Shown: positions 13,301 through 25,129 of the stretch, piece after piece
Position numbering within the stretch: position 1 is the stretch's first letter
Layout of the letters: each line of letters begins with the position of its first letter
Assembly (NCBI GenBank): GCA_009599575.1
Contig: VWND01000035.1
Coordinates: forward strand, 141,509 to 205,508
Length of the DNA: 64,000 nucleotides
Source: Blumeriella jaapii
Lineage: Eukaryota; Ascomycota; Leotiomycetes; Helotiales; Drepanopezizaceae
Direction: 5' to 3'
Position numbers and translations under genes: made by a program
Notes under the pieces: generated by a model
Database searches by the model: none
The model's input: only the letters and a program-made list of their open reading frames with translations
Told to the model about the DNA's origin: nothing

Positions 13301-13540
13301 TTTACGAAAAAAAGTCGTAAAAAACATTCGTCGCGGCGATACTTAATAATATTATCGACGAAAAAACTATTAAAATATTCGTAAATTTAAACGATATCTC
13401 GATTGATATTTTATCGAGCCATTTTTTAAAAAATCAAAATAAACAAAATAATTTAAACGATAAGCGAAACGCTACTTTTCCGCAGAAGCCAATAGCAAAA
13501 AAGCCAAAAACGGATTAAAAAACCGAAAAAATATAAGCTT
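10340..13540 (+). pseudogene. Extra ~3.2 kb coding region between integrase and 3' LTR, unknown function (A-inner)
   Basis: After pol and the spacer, a long plus-strand reading continues almost to the 3' LTR. Open fragments at 10898-11077 and 11273-11509 sit in the same frame, with blocks such as LKKVLIGCEIPNLIFFQSKK and AKYGIFIPKKKNDA. Later blocks read LIIRNPENCRLVAYS-like and YNSKIIEIYLQLHYDAK. The outer copy (25130-28330) keeps the same blocks, so coding potential was shared before RIP. Total coding length would be about 1,000 residues. It matches no RT, integrase or envelope motif that I recognise, and no clear membrane segment survives. It could be a captured host gene or an element-specific third ORF. 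Confidence 0.6.
11326..11358 (+). repeat. 33-bp hairpin mini-repeat, copy 4 (A-inner, extra coding region)
   Basis: The outer arms ATTCGCG and CGCGAAT are intact, and the centre is A-rich and differs from copies 2 and 3. It is read in the open frame 11273-11509 as FASPAKKAPRI, in the same phase as the other copies. The RIP-damaged partner in the outer element is at 26123-26155. Confidence 0.75.
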
Positions 13541-13664
13541 AAAAAATTCGGTTTTTAATTAATTGATTTTTAAATCATATAAAATAAACTAAATTGCACG
13601 TATTAAAATTATATTTTTCTTTAGTCGTAATCAAAAACGACTACGTATATTATTTAAAACAAAA

Positions 13665-13930
13665 TGTAAAACGGTAATATTTTGTATTAATAAAAATTAA
13701 TAATTTTAGCTATAATCGAAGCATAAACCTTTCCGAAATCCCCTGCCATTAACTACTTTCAACAAATATAAAAGCAAAACACTTTCTTAAATAATACTAT
13801 AAACACGCAATCCAATTTATATTTTTACTCATTTTTCTTTTCCTTTCTTCAGTTTCTTTTAGAAATTCCCTAGACTATCTTACCCACCGACATATGGCCG
13901 TATCAGTCTGGTTTCCTACCTACTTTTACA
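13665..13930 (+). repeat. 3' LTR of A-inner
   Basis: The LTR starts with TGTAAAACGG and ends with TTTTACA, so the terminal inverted repeat is intact here. A purine-rich stretch just upstream (13654-13664) is in the position of a polypurine tract. Differences from the 5' LTR are nearly all transitions, as expected of RIP. Outer-copy sequence resumes right after it. Confidence 0.93.
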
Positions 13931-13934
13931 ATAA

Positions 13935-15510
13935 TTAATTTAGCCGATAAAAAGGAATCTTCGGAAAAAGTCAGCCTTTTGATTTTCGCTATAAAAACAC
14001 AAAAGTTAAAACGACGAAATTGCTTTTACACGGCTATAAAAGCATTAAAGATAAAAACAATATTTAAGAAAAATACGACCGTTTTCGCTTTATTCGATAA
14101 TAAAGCCAAAGTTAATTATATAAATCAAAAAACAGCCGAAATCAATAGTATTCCGATTATTACCGATAAGCGAATAATTTACACCACCGTTAATAAAAAT
14201 ACGATTGAGTTTAATAAAATTGTACGAAATATAAAAGTCGACGTTAAAAATATTGTTATTTATAAAAACTTTTTAGTAATAAAAAAATATTTTCATTTTA
14301 TTATTTTTGAAATGCTTTAAATTCTGAAAAGTTTCGTCAGTTTCAAATACATCGAAAACGGCCAAATAAAAGCTTTTTTCTAAAACTGAAACCGATCTTT
14401 CCAAAGCTAAATCACCGTCGCCGGCGACAAAATTTTTTTAGTCGACGTTTTATCGGAAAACGAATAGCCGGCTCTGATCTCAAAACAGACGCTAAGCTAC
14501 AAACCTGGAAAATACTCGGCTAAAAGCATTTACGTTATTAATCGAAATAGCACCGCGAATAAAATTAGCTAATATTAATATTTTTGATTACTAATTCGGA
14601 AATAAAAATTCCGAAGATTTTGTTTTCGTATTAAACAAACCCGACTTATATATCCTACCTTTTTGTATTAATATTAATATTTTTTATAAGCGCAAAGCTA
14701 ATAAAATACGATTCGTAAATCTTGGCGAATCCGGTGGAAATATCTTCGGAAAAATAAACGATTGATTCGAAAAAAATAAAACAACAAAACCATTTTAATC
14801 AGTTATTAGCGAGCTCGAAAAACTTATCACCGGCCGATTTTCTAGCTTATTATTTAGCAGCCGATTTACAAAAAAACGATTTGATAATTTAATAATCGAA
14901 ACCTAATTTTTGCCAAAAAAAAAAAAATCTTGTACGAAGTTTTACGCAACCGAAAAAAAGCTATAGCTTTCGATTTTACCGAAATGGGCCAATTCAGCTT
15001 TGACGTTATATTTCATATCGATATCAAAACCGTATTTTACGAGGCCTGGCAAAAAAAAACCTTTTCAATTCTTAAAACTTTCCAAAATAAAATAATCGAA
15101 ATATTAAAAAAACGAATTAAGCAAAAAATTCTCGAATTTTGCTACGGCCTATATAAAAACAAATAGTTTATTATTGCGAAAAAAAAAAAAGCATTTATAA
15201 ACTTATTACCGCAATCGTCGAAATAAACAAAATAACGATACGAAACGCTAACGTACTATTTAATATCGATTAATTTTCGAACGAATTCGCAAGATTAACG
15301 ATCGCTTTTCTTTTCGATCTGTTTTTCGGCTACGATTATTTAATGCTTGATTTACGATCTCGAAATATAACAGCAATTTAAATCCTAATCGGTTTGCTGC
15401 GTATAACGAAAGTATTTATGGAAGTTATTAATTTAATCGTTTAATTTGTAAAAATCGTATATAAGATTCTTATGATTTGCATTTCTGACATTGCCTTTTT
15501 TTACGTTAAC
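13935..15510 (+). pseudogene. Protease and 5' half of RT, A-outer
   Basis: Outer-copy pol resumes here after the nested copy. The protease fragment at 13979-14320 is open for 113 codons and carries the altered D-N-K-A active-site motif. The RT entry block is open at 14930-15166 and parallels 6632-6889 of the inner copy. The reading stops at 15510, where element B has inserted within the codons of the RT catalytic box (TAC GTT AAC then the LTR). Confidence 0.82.
14528..14560 (+). repeat. 33-bp hairpin mini-repeat, outer-element partner of copy 1
   Basis: The right arm GCACCGCGAAT is intact and the left arm is changed to ATTTACG by transitions. It lies in the PR-RT linker of A-outer. Confidence 0.75.
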
Positions 15511-15807
15511 TGTAACGATTCACTCTGTTGCCACCTCTCGTGTTACCCCAGCAACTACGTATAGCTGCAAGCTCCCCAGCAACTACGTATAGCTGCAAGC
15601 TCTTTAGTCTCCTAGTGGGTCTCCCCATCAATTATAAAAACTATTTATATATATAAGACTTTTTCTTTTTAGCAACTTCTGCCTTTTGCAATTATTGATT
15701 TTAAATAAATATCTTTATTACAAAACCAAAAGCTCGTTTCTTATATTATATAAATACGGCGACCAGTTAATTAATTTCCCAGCCCTCCGACTAATTAAAT
15801 CGTCACA
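15511..15807 (+). repeat. 5' LTR of element B
   Basis: This LTR is 297 bp and contains a tandem duplication of AGCAACTACGTATAGCTGCA (near 15551-15600) that is also present in the 3' LTR. TATATATA near 15640 is a possible TATA box. Confidence 0.95.
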
Positions 15808-15849
15808 TTATTAATAACTTTTTTTCTACGCTAGCGACGGCGTAAACTA

Positions 15850-17420
15850 TCTTTTTCCTCGAATTCCTTACGAATCACACCAAAATGATCGACCGGTCGT
15901 AAAAAAACCTATTTCCGCACTTCGCGAAAAATAGCTTTTATTCAACGATCCTTCCCTTAGCAAAGCTTTTCAGCTTCTGCTACTACATCTCAACCTCCCT
16001 TTTTTCAATCAGCGAAAAAGCAGCCTCCCTCAAAAACTTCTTTTTCTGAAAAACAGTTTTTCCTCCGAAAAAAAAAAAACAAAAAAAAAGGCAGAGCGCC
16101 AACCATTTCGCCTGCCACCTTTTTTTTACAGCTTAGCGCTGAAAGCGTTTAATTAAAACTTTTGCAAAATCAACTGAAAAAAGCGCAAAAGCGTAAACGA
16201 CAACTTTTGAAAATTATACGATTGCGACAAACCCTTTAATCAAAGCGTTTAATAAAATCTATCGAACGCGTTTTTGCCAATCGCGAATCTATTGCTTCTT
16301 CCTTTTTTCGCAACGTCTCATTTCAATTAACAAACGCTGCAAACCAACCTCTACGCTTTTCGCGAACTCTTTTTAAATCTTTTTATAACGGCCAAAACCT
16401 TAGCGCGCTTTTTAAACGCTATAATTCCCATTTATCTGCTAACTTTCGATTAGCTCGTATAAAGCGCGTCCCGAATTTTAAGTTTAAATTAAATAATAAT
16501 AAAAATTACAAAACACGCCATTGAAAAACTAAAATTCTCGACAACCTCGAACTCTACCACGATTATTTCGTTAACGATCGATTTCGCAAAAATTACATAC
16601 TCGATCAGACCGAAAGCGTAGCAAAAAAATTCCTGATCCCGCGTATTTTAAACCGTTCCGATTTTATTCCTTTCGAAAAATTAATTAAAAAAATCGCCGA
16701 TTTCCTGGCCGACCTTTCCGACGTTTAAAAAGCCGAAAACGAATTCAAAATGCTTATAATAAATACGCACGACGACTTTTAGCGATTTTATCTGCGATTT
16801 TCCATTTTCGCAGCGAACGCTTAAATACGAACCGACAAACAGCTTCGGAACGCTTTCCGCGATAAAATACTAAAGCGTCTACGAGAAAAGCTGCATTTAA
16901 AATAAACGCGTACAACGACTTTTAAAAATTAGCTTACCGCCGTCCGTTAAAAAAAACAAAATCAATTGGCCGAACGAACTTTATACGCGAATCGCTTTTC
17001 AACCAAATCTACTATCCATTAAAATAGTAAATCTTCAACCAAAGCGTACTACGAATCAAATCGTACGTACGAAAATCGTTCAAATGCTTCACAAGCTCTT
17101 TTTCAGCCTTTTGTTTTTTTTTTTCCTCCACGCCAAAACGCCCCCCCTGGCGTTCTTTTTTTCCGATCGGACCAACGACAACGCTCGTTTTTTATTTTAT
17201 ATCAGAAAGTTCGAGGCCAATTTGCACGACCTTTTACGGGCCGACCCTCGATTCCATTTAAAAGCCTTCCTAAGCTAATAAATATAAACGAAATCGAACC
17301 GGCCGAAAATTCGCCTTCTGATAATAATAATAAAAATAAAAACCCTCTTCTAAACGATTTTCAAAACGTACACGAAGAAATCGAAAGCTTTCCCGCCAAT
17401 CGAAAAAACGCCCAGGCCTA
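15850..17420 (+). pseudogene. gag remnant of element B
   Basis: The region reads as a gag-like polyprotein with stops. Around 16690-16830 the frame gives FLADLSDV, then FKMLMINTHDDF, FYLRFSIFAANA and IRTDKQLRNAF. This resembles the capsid-type gag domain of fungal gypsy elements, with its alternating Phe/Leu helices and an 'F--RF' motif. The piece at 17084-17278 would be the C-terminal gag. No zinc knuckle can be recognised. Start and end are approximate. Confidence 0.6.
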
Positions 17421-17439
17421 AGCAAAACCTTTTTTTTAA

Positions 17440-18190
17440 GCGTATTGCGCGATATACGTTATTTTAACGTTCGAAAGCTTTTTAATAGCGACTTATTAAC
17501 AATTCCCGTTATATTTATCAAAAATAGCCTTTCGTACAAAATAAAAGCGCTCGCCGATTTTAAAGCGAACGGTTATACGTTAATCGATTCGGCGCTAATC
17601 AAATCTTTTTCTTTTTTTTTAAAACCTTTAATTTAACCTTTCCCGGCTTTTTTTTTTATTAAAAAAATATAATAAAGCTCGTAGCCATTTAATTATACAT
17701 TTTACGCTTTTCAATCTTATTATTAACAACCGAATACAATCGTTTACTTTTTTTTTAATTATCAACCTCGAAAATCATAATATAATTCTAGGAAAAACTT
17801 GGTTAGCCGAACATCAAATTTTATTAAACTATAATAAACGCAAGCTTTATTAGCCGAAGTTTTACCCCCTCACAGCCTTTTACGCTCGTTATATTAAAAT
17901 CTTTTATTTGCATCCCCGAAAAATTTAATTTCGCCATTAAAACGACGCTATAAAACGTAACAAAAACCTTAACCAATTATGACAGACCTACGACGCTATA
18001 CGAAACGCGAAAAAATCGAATTTTATTCGCGGTGCCAATTTCGATAGCAACGCCAATAGAATAATACAAAAAATCATATTACCACCTTTCCAGGCTGCCG
18101 ATCCTTCTTTTATTATTTCTCCTTTTTCTTTTCTCCTTTCGTCAAAACAGCTTTCTCGTTTTATAAAAAACAATTACACCAAAAACCGAA
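17440..18190 (+). pseudogene. Protease region of element B
   Basis: The reading at 17445-17636 contains KALADFKANGYTLIDSALI. This fits a retropepsin with 'ADSGA' changed to ADFKA, followed by a conserved I-D-S strand. A second block near 17780-17840 (IILGKTWLAEHQILLNYNKR) matches the 'iLG--WL--h' strand of gypsy proteases. A reverse-oriented 33-bp hairpin lies further on at 18025-18057. Confidence 0.75.
18025..18057 (-). repeat. 33-bp hairpin mini-repeat in reverse orientation (element B)
   Basis: On the minus strand this reads ATTGGCGTTGCTA, loop TCGAAAT, TGGCACCGCGAAT, nearly the same arms as copy 2, but it lies in the unrelated gypsy element B. The plus-strand frame through it (...NFIRGANFDSNANRI...) stays open. 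Confidence 0.8.
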
Positions 18191-18577
18191 AAAAAACCTT
18201 CGCCGCGATAGCTTTTCAGCTTAATATAATCGATAATTCAAACAAGCCACTTTTTAAACTTTTCAAACGACCAATTCGAAAACGAATCCCTCAACCTACT
18301 GCTTACCCAATCTTTATCTGCCAAATTACTATATACGCTTTTAAATTAATTTCCAAAAAAAAAACAATTGAAATGTTTTCAACCTTTCTGTACGAAATCG
18401 ACAAAATACTAAACGATCTCACGTACAACACTTTCCTTAAAACCCAATTTCATAATTTTTTCGAACGTTTCAAAACCAACGAAATATCGATTTCGACCTT
18501 TTTAATTAACTTAGCAAAACTAACTTCGAATAAACCTCTTCGAATTTTTTCCCCCGAAATACAAAAACCTCGAACAC

Positions 18578-19624
18578 GTGTTTTCTAAAACCGCTAATAA
18601 TAAGCTAGCCCTTCACCGGCCCTACGATCATAAAATCGAATTTATTATAAATAAAAAAAAACTGAAATACACTTTTTTATACAAAATATCGATTTTAAAG
18701 CTCGAAATTATTAAAACCTATTTGCAAAATAATTTTAACAAAAGCTTTATCGAATCTTCCACCGCTTTTTTCGCTGCTCCAATACTTTTCGCCAAAAAAC
18801 CCGACGGTTCACTGCGTTTTTATATCGATTATCGAACTTTTAATAATATCATTCGTAAAAATCGCTACCTTTTTCCTTTGATCGATAAAACCCTTGCTCG
18901 TTTTTCGGAAGCGCGAATTTTTACGAAGCTCGATATTCGTCAAGCTTTTTATAAAATTCGAATAAACTTCGCTAATAAAAAACTAACGACGTTTCGTACG
19001 CGTTACGGCGCTTATAAATGCAAAATGCTACTTTTTAACCTTATTAATAAATTCGCAATTTACCAACGTTATATAAACGACGTTCTTTTCGACTATTTAA
19101 ACGATTTCTGCACTGCATACTTAAATAACATTCTTATCTACTCGTCCGACCCTTTAAAACACGCCATATACGTTCGCAAAATGCTTCAAAAGCTCGCTGA
19201 CGCTAAATTACAGGCCGATATTCGAAAATCTGAATTTAACGTTATTCGGACCCGTTATTTAAGCTTTATCATTTCCACTAAAAACTTAAAAATAAACCCA
19301 AAAAAAGTCTCCGTAGTCGCCCACTGGAAGCCTTTTACTACTGTAAAAAAAATATACAAAACTTCTTTGGTTTTTTATAACTTTTACCGACGTTTTATTC
19401 GAAACTACGGTATTATTGCAAAACCTTTGGTCCATTTAACCAAAGCTAACGTTTTTTATAATTTCACTTCTAAATATCAAAAGAATTTCGACCTTTTTAT
19501 ACTAGCCCTTACTACTACACCAATTCTACAATATTACAAGCAAAACCTTTCTTGCATATTAAAAACTGACGCTTTCGACGGCGTAATAGCTTTTATACTT
19601 TCGCAATTCCATAATAACGACTAG
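18578..19624 (+). pseudogene. Reverse transcriptase and start of RNase H, element B (open 348 codons, catalytic box altered)
   Basis: An uninterrupted 348-codon frame covers the RT palm and fingers. Seen blocks are AAPILFAKKPDGSLRFYIDY (the gypsy 'F-KK-DGsLR-cvDYR' block), FTKLDIRQAF (a motif that includes the first catalytic Asp), FNLINKFAIYQRYIN (changed from 'GL-nAPatFQ'), and the catalytic box at codons 181-184 read as YLNN instead of YLDD. Both catalytic aspartates of the box are Asn, as G-to-A RIP would give. RNase H starts near the end with LKTDAFDGVIAFILSQ. The frame goes on, with stops, into RNase H and integrase. Even if expressed it could not polymerise. Confidence 0.93.
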
Positions 19625-21470
19625 CTTCCAGTCGCCTATTTTAGCAAAACCATAGCCTTCGCAAAACTGAATTACGTCGTACACGACAAAAAAATATTCG
19701 CAATCGTAAAATTTCTAAGCAATTTTCGTACTAAACTAACTAGTTTAATTTATTAAATCAAAATAATCATTAATTATAAAGCTTTGAAATATTTTATAAC
19801 TTTTAAACTTTTAAACGCTCGATAAGCACGCTAAGCCGAATTCCTCGCCGACTACAACTTTTTTATTACGTATAAATCAAATAAACACAACTTTTTAATT
19901 GACGCACTAACACGTCGTACGAGCGAACTCGACCGCCAAAACTCTTTTAAACGCACCCAGCGCTTGCAAACCTTTTTCCGAGCCGATCAAATCGATCACC
20001 GCCTTTTAATTAAAAAACTTCGACCTTCCACGGCCTCCGAAACAGCTGTTTTTATCGTTGAAATAGCTGATTTTTTATCCGCATTCCGTATCGTTAACCA
20101 GCTTTTCCACGCTAATCGCACAGCTAGCAGTTTAATAGCCCTCCGAAAAAAAGCTATACGAAACGCTATAAAAAAAAACGATAACAATAACATTCCGTTT
20201 CCGTATATATTTAAACGCGACCTGCTGCTATATTACGATCGCCTAATAATACCAAACGTCGATCACTTTCGTTTAGCTTTTATACGAAAAATGCACGACC
20301 AAATCTTTACCGCTTATTCCAGCGTTCGCAAAACTACGCAATTGCTTTCGAACCAATACTATTAGCGAAGTATAACAGCTTTCGTAAAATAATACTATCG
20401 CAATTGCTACGCTTATCGAAAAAGTTCTGTTTTAAAAAATAAGCGCCCCGGCCTTTTTCAGCCTTTTCCTGTTTCTAACCACTTTTAAAAGCACGTTATA
20501 ATAAACTTTTGCAATTTTAACAAAAATAAACACGATTACGATAACGTATTCGTAATAATAAATCGCTTTTCTAAGCAAGCTATTTCGATTTTTTGCCATA
20601 AAAATATCGACGCTCGAAGCCTCGCCAAATTGTATATATTTCACGTATACAAGTATTTTGGCCTTTCAAAAAGTATTATTAACGATCGTGGCCTTTAGTA
20701 TTAATTTACCTTCTGGTCTAAATTAAACAAAATACTCGGTACGCAATTAAAGCTTTCGACAGCCGCTTACTTTAAAACCGATAATCAAACCGAAATTTAC
20801 AACCAATACCTGCAAAAACGCTTTCGATTTTTCGTAAACTTTTATTAAAACAATTAAAGCGAATTTCTTTTAATAATAAATTTCGCCTAAATAATCCTTT
20901 TTCACGAGAATCTAAATGGCCTTTCACTCTTTGAAATTGTACACGATTACACTTCTTATACCAATTGGAACTGAAAGCTCGATACTTCCCTCTTTTCCAA
21001 TCTTTTACATAAGCTAAACGCAAACGAAGCTCGTGCGTACGCTCGCCGCCATTACGACGCCTGAAACTTCGCCAAATCGCACCTTTAATAAACCTACGAT
21101 AAAATAAAAAAAAATACGAATAAATTTCGCCGCGCGATCGATTTTAACGTTGGCGACTACGTATAACTCGATATGCGTCTATTCCCGACCTCCCGGCCCT
21201 TTCGCAAGCTCGACAATCCTACAAACGGCCCTTTCAAAATTGTAGCCAAAATTTTCGACAACGCTTTTAAGCTAGACTTTCCTAATATTATAAACGTACA
21301 CCCAGTTTTTCATGCTAATCGACTGCGTAAAGCAGCTAACGACGCGCTTTCAAATCAGATTAACTCAGCCTTTAAACTTATTAATATAACTAATAAGCTT
21401 AAATACGAAATCGAAAAATTAATCGCTTATCGAATGCAGCGAAAAACCTTTCAGTACAAAACTTTTTAAA
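19625..21470 (+). pseudogene. RNase H end and integrase, element B
   Basis: After the stop at 19622-19624 the RNase H reading continues (VAYFSKTIAFAKLNY, then the DKKIFAIVKF block). The frame at 19964-20365 ends with MHDQIFTAYSSVRKTTQLLS and NQYYW, which is the integrase H2C2 zinc-finger region. The core near 20630-20800 reads ILTDRG-like and Q-TE-Y-NQ-L motifs. The last part (21173-21469) contains KLDNPTNGPFKIV and INVHPVFHANRLR, the gypsy C-terminal 'GPF-I' and 'HPVFHvs-L' blocks. Several stops interrupt it. Confidence 0.88.
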
Positions 21471-21693
21471 TAAGCTTAAATAAAAATTTTACGTAGTACC
21501 CCGCGTCTGATTTTATATACGCTTTCCTAAAAATACGCGACTTCTATTTAGCGCATAAAAAGCTTCCCGGTCCTTTTGCAAAACTTATAAATTGGCTAAA
21601 AACGTATTCCGAAAGTTTAAACTCGTACGATCACTTGGATAGCGACGTACTAATAAATAAAAGCTCGAAAGCGCGCTTCGGACGGAAAAATAA

Positions 21694-21990
21694 TATAACG
21701 ATTCACTCTGTTGCCACCTCTCGTATTACCCTAGCAACTACGTATAGCTGCAAGCTCCCTAGCAACTACGTATAGCTGCAAGCTTTCTGGTCTCCTGATA
21801 GGTTTCTCCATTAACTATAGAAACTATTCATATATATAAAGCTCTTTCTTTTTAACAACTTTTGCCTTCTGCAGTTATTGATTCTAAATGAATATCTTTG
21901 TTACAGAACCAAAGGCTCGTTTTTCATACCATATAAACACGGCGACCAGTTGACTGATCTCCCAGCCCTCCGACTGATTAGATCGTCACA
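21694..21990 (+). repeat. 3' LTR of element B
   Basis: This LTR is 297 bp, equal in length to the 5' LTR, and nearly all differences are transitions. The purine-rich stretch GGACGGAAAAATAA just upstream is the likely polypurine tract. It is followed directly by the TTAAC target duplication and by RT codons of A-outer. Confidence 0.95.
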
Positions 21991-22956
21991 TTAACGACGT
22001 CGAAATAAAAAATTTTAAATTATATTATAATAATAAAAAAATCTTTTCTAAAATTCGACGCTATATAATAAAATATATTTAAAACATCGATAAAATCATG
22101 GTTTGCTTCGAAAAAGCCAAAGCTATTATTAGCCCTCGATTAAAATTTTGCATATCCGAAATGGATATCGTTGATTATATGACTAACAGCGCTGGCCGCC
22201 ATTTTTAACGAAAGAAAATCGAAAAAATCTGCGAATAAGAAAAGTATAAAAATATTACCGAAGCTAAAACTTTTATTAGCGTTATGATTTATTATCGCAA
22301 TTAAATTAAAAACTTTTTTTAAAAAACCGTATTTATTTACGCTACGATAAAAAAGAAGTCGATTTCGTTTGGGAAAAAAAGCAGAGCAAAGCTATAGAAA
22401 TCTTTAAAAACGACCTTTTATCGGCCCTTTCGCTTATGCGAATCGATTATAACCCAAACGCAAAAAAAATTATTTTAATTATCGACGCTAGTATTTTCGG
22501 TTAAAAAGCTGTATTATAACAAATCGATAAAAATAAAAAACGATATTTTTTACGATTCGAAAGCGGCTTATAATTCTTCGCGGAAGCACGCTACGATGCT
22601 ACCAAACGAAAATGTCGAAGCGCTTTTAAAATAATAAAAAAGATAAAAAGCGAATTGTATAACGTATATTTTATTTTGAAAATAAACGCAAAAGTTTTTG
22701 TCGATTAATTAAATAAAAAAACCAATAATTTGCTAAAAGCATTCGTTATTAATTAAATAGCTTAGATGCGATTTATAAACTTTAAAGTCAGGTATATTAA
22801 AAAAATAATTAATACAGCGGCAAACGGCTTTTCGAAACAAAAACGCTTTTATTTATTTGATTTCGCTAAACAAAGCGAATAAAATATCGACGAATAAATC
22901 GCTGACGAAATCGGCTGCTTTGTTATTTGCGCTTTAAGTTTTATAAAGCCAAAATC

Positions 22957-22989
22957 ATTCGCGTTGCTATTTCGGCTAGCACCGCGAAT
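22957..22989 (+). repeat. 33-bp hairpin mini-repeat, outer-element partner of copy 2
   Basis: The left arm ATTCGCGTTGCTA is intact and the right arm is TAGCACCGCGAAT. It lies at the start of the open frame 22964-23194. Confidence 0.8.
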
Positions 22990-23019
22990 GAAAAACATCG
23001 ATTTTCGGGCCGAAAAAGC

Positions 23020-23052
23020 ATTCGCGTTATTATTTCGGCTGGCACCGCGAAT
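23020..23052 (+). repeat. 33-bp hairpin mini-repeat, outer-element partner of copy 3
   Basis: Both outer arms are intact, and it is read FALLFRLAPRI in frame. The 63-bp offset to the preceding copy is kept. Confidence 0.8.
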
Positions 23053-25129
23053 AAATTTAACCGAAAACGATCGGAATAAACCGACTAACGACGAAAATAA
23101 ATCTTTAATCGATAATTACAAAACCGAAGATTTTTATTTAATCGCATATTATTTAACTATTTTATTTAAACTATTTAGCGTGTTAAATTATTAGTTTAAA
23201 TTATTTAAAAACCAAACTTTCGATTATATTTTAGCCGACAAAAAGCTGTATAAAATAAAAGATAATATATATTAAAAACGCCTAGTAGTAAATAATAAAG
23301 CCGACAAATTTCAAGTTATAAAAAAAGCCTACGAAAAAGTGTTTTATAAAAAAGCTAAAACTATTTATTACCGAACCAAAAACGATTTTTAATAAAAAAA
23401 ATGCTTCGAAAATTGCAAAGCCTTTATTAAAAGCTGTATTTCTTATCAAAAGCGAAAGCCTGGCCGAAAAAAAAACTTATTATATTCGACGTGGTTTTTT
23501 AAAATCTAAAAAAAAGTTAACTTCGACGTTATACGCGTATTAATTATCGATCGCGGTTATATATGCTTCGTATTTGCTATTAACGATTTATTTAAATGGC
23601 TTGAAAAACGATCTTTTCGAAACGCTATTTCCGAAGCTATAACGATTTTTTTTTGAAAAAACGTTATATATCGATACGATTTATTTAGTAAGTTAAACGT
23701 CGATAATAAATCCGAAAATAAAAGCGTTGTCGAAACTTTTATAAAAAAATACAATATTCAGCGTATTTAAATTTTAGCCTATAATTCGAAAAGCAACGAA
23801 TCCGTTAAACGAAGCTATAGAAATATTTTCGACGGCTTTTTAAAAACTATTCGAAAAGGTTATAAGCGTTAATCGCGGAAATTTTCGGAAATGTTTTTTA
23901 TTATACGCATATGTATATACGTTTTTATTAAAATAATTCCGTTTTTTATTTAATACGGCAGAAACGCTCGACTGCTTTTAAAAACAAAATAGCTTATATA
24001 AAAACTTTATAACGTGGTTAAAATAAAAACGAAAGCAAATCTATTAGTAATAAAATTTAAATAATTAGATTACCGCGATATAAATATAAAAGAAATAATT
24101 CTAAAAAAAAAAAAATATAAAAAAGCAGCTAAAAAAGTTTAAAATAAAACTAAAGTTTTAAAAAAAACGCTAATTAAAAAAGAAAATCTGGTTTTAATTT
24201 ACGACGTTCAGCGTGCTATTAATAAATCGGCCGATATTAAGCTTAATTATAAATGGCTCGGACCTTACGAAATATGCGAAGCCGAATTAAATAAAAGCTA
24301 TTATAAGCTTACGGAACTTAATAAAACAAAACTGAAAAAAACGTTCGCCGCCAACCGGTTGAAGCGATTTTATAAAAAAAATCAGCAAATTTATTTTTTG
24401 AATTTTAAATTAAAAAGCGATTCCGATTAGCGATTCCGACGACGACTCCGATCAAAGCGATTATATTTCTGAAGAAAAAAAACCCTCTGGAAAGGTTTGA
24501 AAGCAACCGAACGATAATCCCGCTGAAAGCACAGTTTAAATCGTGATTCCACCTATGACCGAAAAGGAGAAAGGTATTTACAAGATTGTTTACTAACTGT
24601 TCTACTGTTTTTGTTTGTTTATTGTTTTTTTTTTATTATATATTGTTTTATTGTTTTTGTTTTGCTTTGCTTGTTATATACTGTTCTACTGTTTTTGTTT
24701 TGCTTTGCTTATATACAACCTAGTTATTTTGTTTTATATACACTGTTTATTTTTAAAACCTTTTTCTATATTGTTTGGAACATTTACTGTACTTTTTTTT
24801 ATTTGACTGTACTTTTGTTTATCAAAACAAAGGTTTTGTATATGTTTAAACCGCATATTTGATATATTTATATCGCTCGTATATTTTACGAAAATTATTT
24901 TTTTATTTATTTTATTATTTGCTATTTTTTGTATTATTTACTTTTTTCGTTGTTCTGAACGGATGCTTATCTGAACAGTTATAATTCATTGGAAAAACAG
25001 CATGCGAATTCCCGTGATTTTTAAATACAAATATCTTATAATTCCCGTATTTTTTCTTATTTACTTTTTAATAAATATAATATATTTTTCTAATTAATAA
25101 ACCTATCGATATTATATCGTTTTTTAAGC

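Larger units (their letters stand above)
2640..13930 (+). mobile_element. Complete Ty3/gypsy-like LTR retrotransposon nested in its own family (A-inner)
   Basis: LTRs of 267 and 266 bp bound an 11,291 bp element. The LTR ends are TGTAAAA and TTTTACA, seen as TATAAAA in RIP-mutated copies. The flanks are the interrupted outer copy. The empty site can be read at 5646-5666 of the inner copy itself, giving a short target duplication seen as GTAA (2636-2639) and ATAA (13931-13934), both derivable from GCAA by RIP. Order inside: gag, protease, RT, RNase H, integrase, T-rich spacer, an additional long coding region, 3' LTR. The domain order PR-RT-RH-IN is the Ty3/gypsy order. No frame stays open for long, so it is a RIP-inactivated relic. 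Confidence 0.92.
15511..21990 (+). mobile_element. Complete Ty3/gypsy LTR retrotransposon B nested in A-outer
   Basis: Two 297 bp LTRs starting TGTAACG (TATAACG in the right copy) and ending GTCACA bound a 6,480 bp element. The 5-bp target duplication TTAAC is intact on both sides (15506-15510 and 21991-21995). The empty site is visible in A-inner at 7230-7234. Internal order is gag, protease, RT, RNase H, integrase with a C-terminal SH3/chromo-like block. It is unrelated to family A. RT is open for 348 codons, so RIP damage is lighter than in A, but the element is inactive. Confidence 0.95.
21996..24540 (+). pseudogene. RT 3' half, RNase H and integrase, A-outer
   Basis: Outer-copy pol resumes immediately after element B with the remaining catalytic codons and parallels 7235-9740 of the inner copy. 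RNase H-like blocks lie near 22440-22700 and integrase blocks near 23770-24400. The integrase C-terminal YDVQRA motif is at about 24203-24220. Two 33-bp hairpins (22957-22989 and 23020-23052) sit in the open frame at 22964-23194. The copy is inactive. Confidence 0.85.

Noticed and set aside
24611..24862. Phe/Leu-rich small membrane protein
   Set aside because: It lies in the T-rich spacer of family A. Hydrophobic readings are expected from T-runs, and the inner copy of the spacer does not keep the frame.
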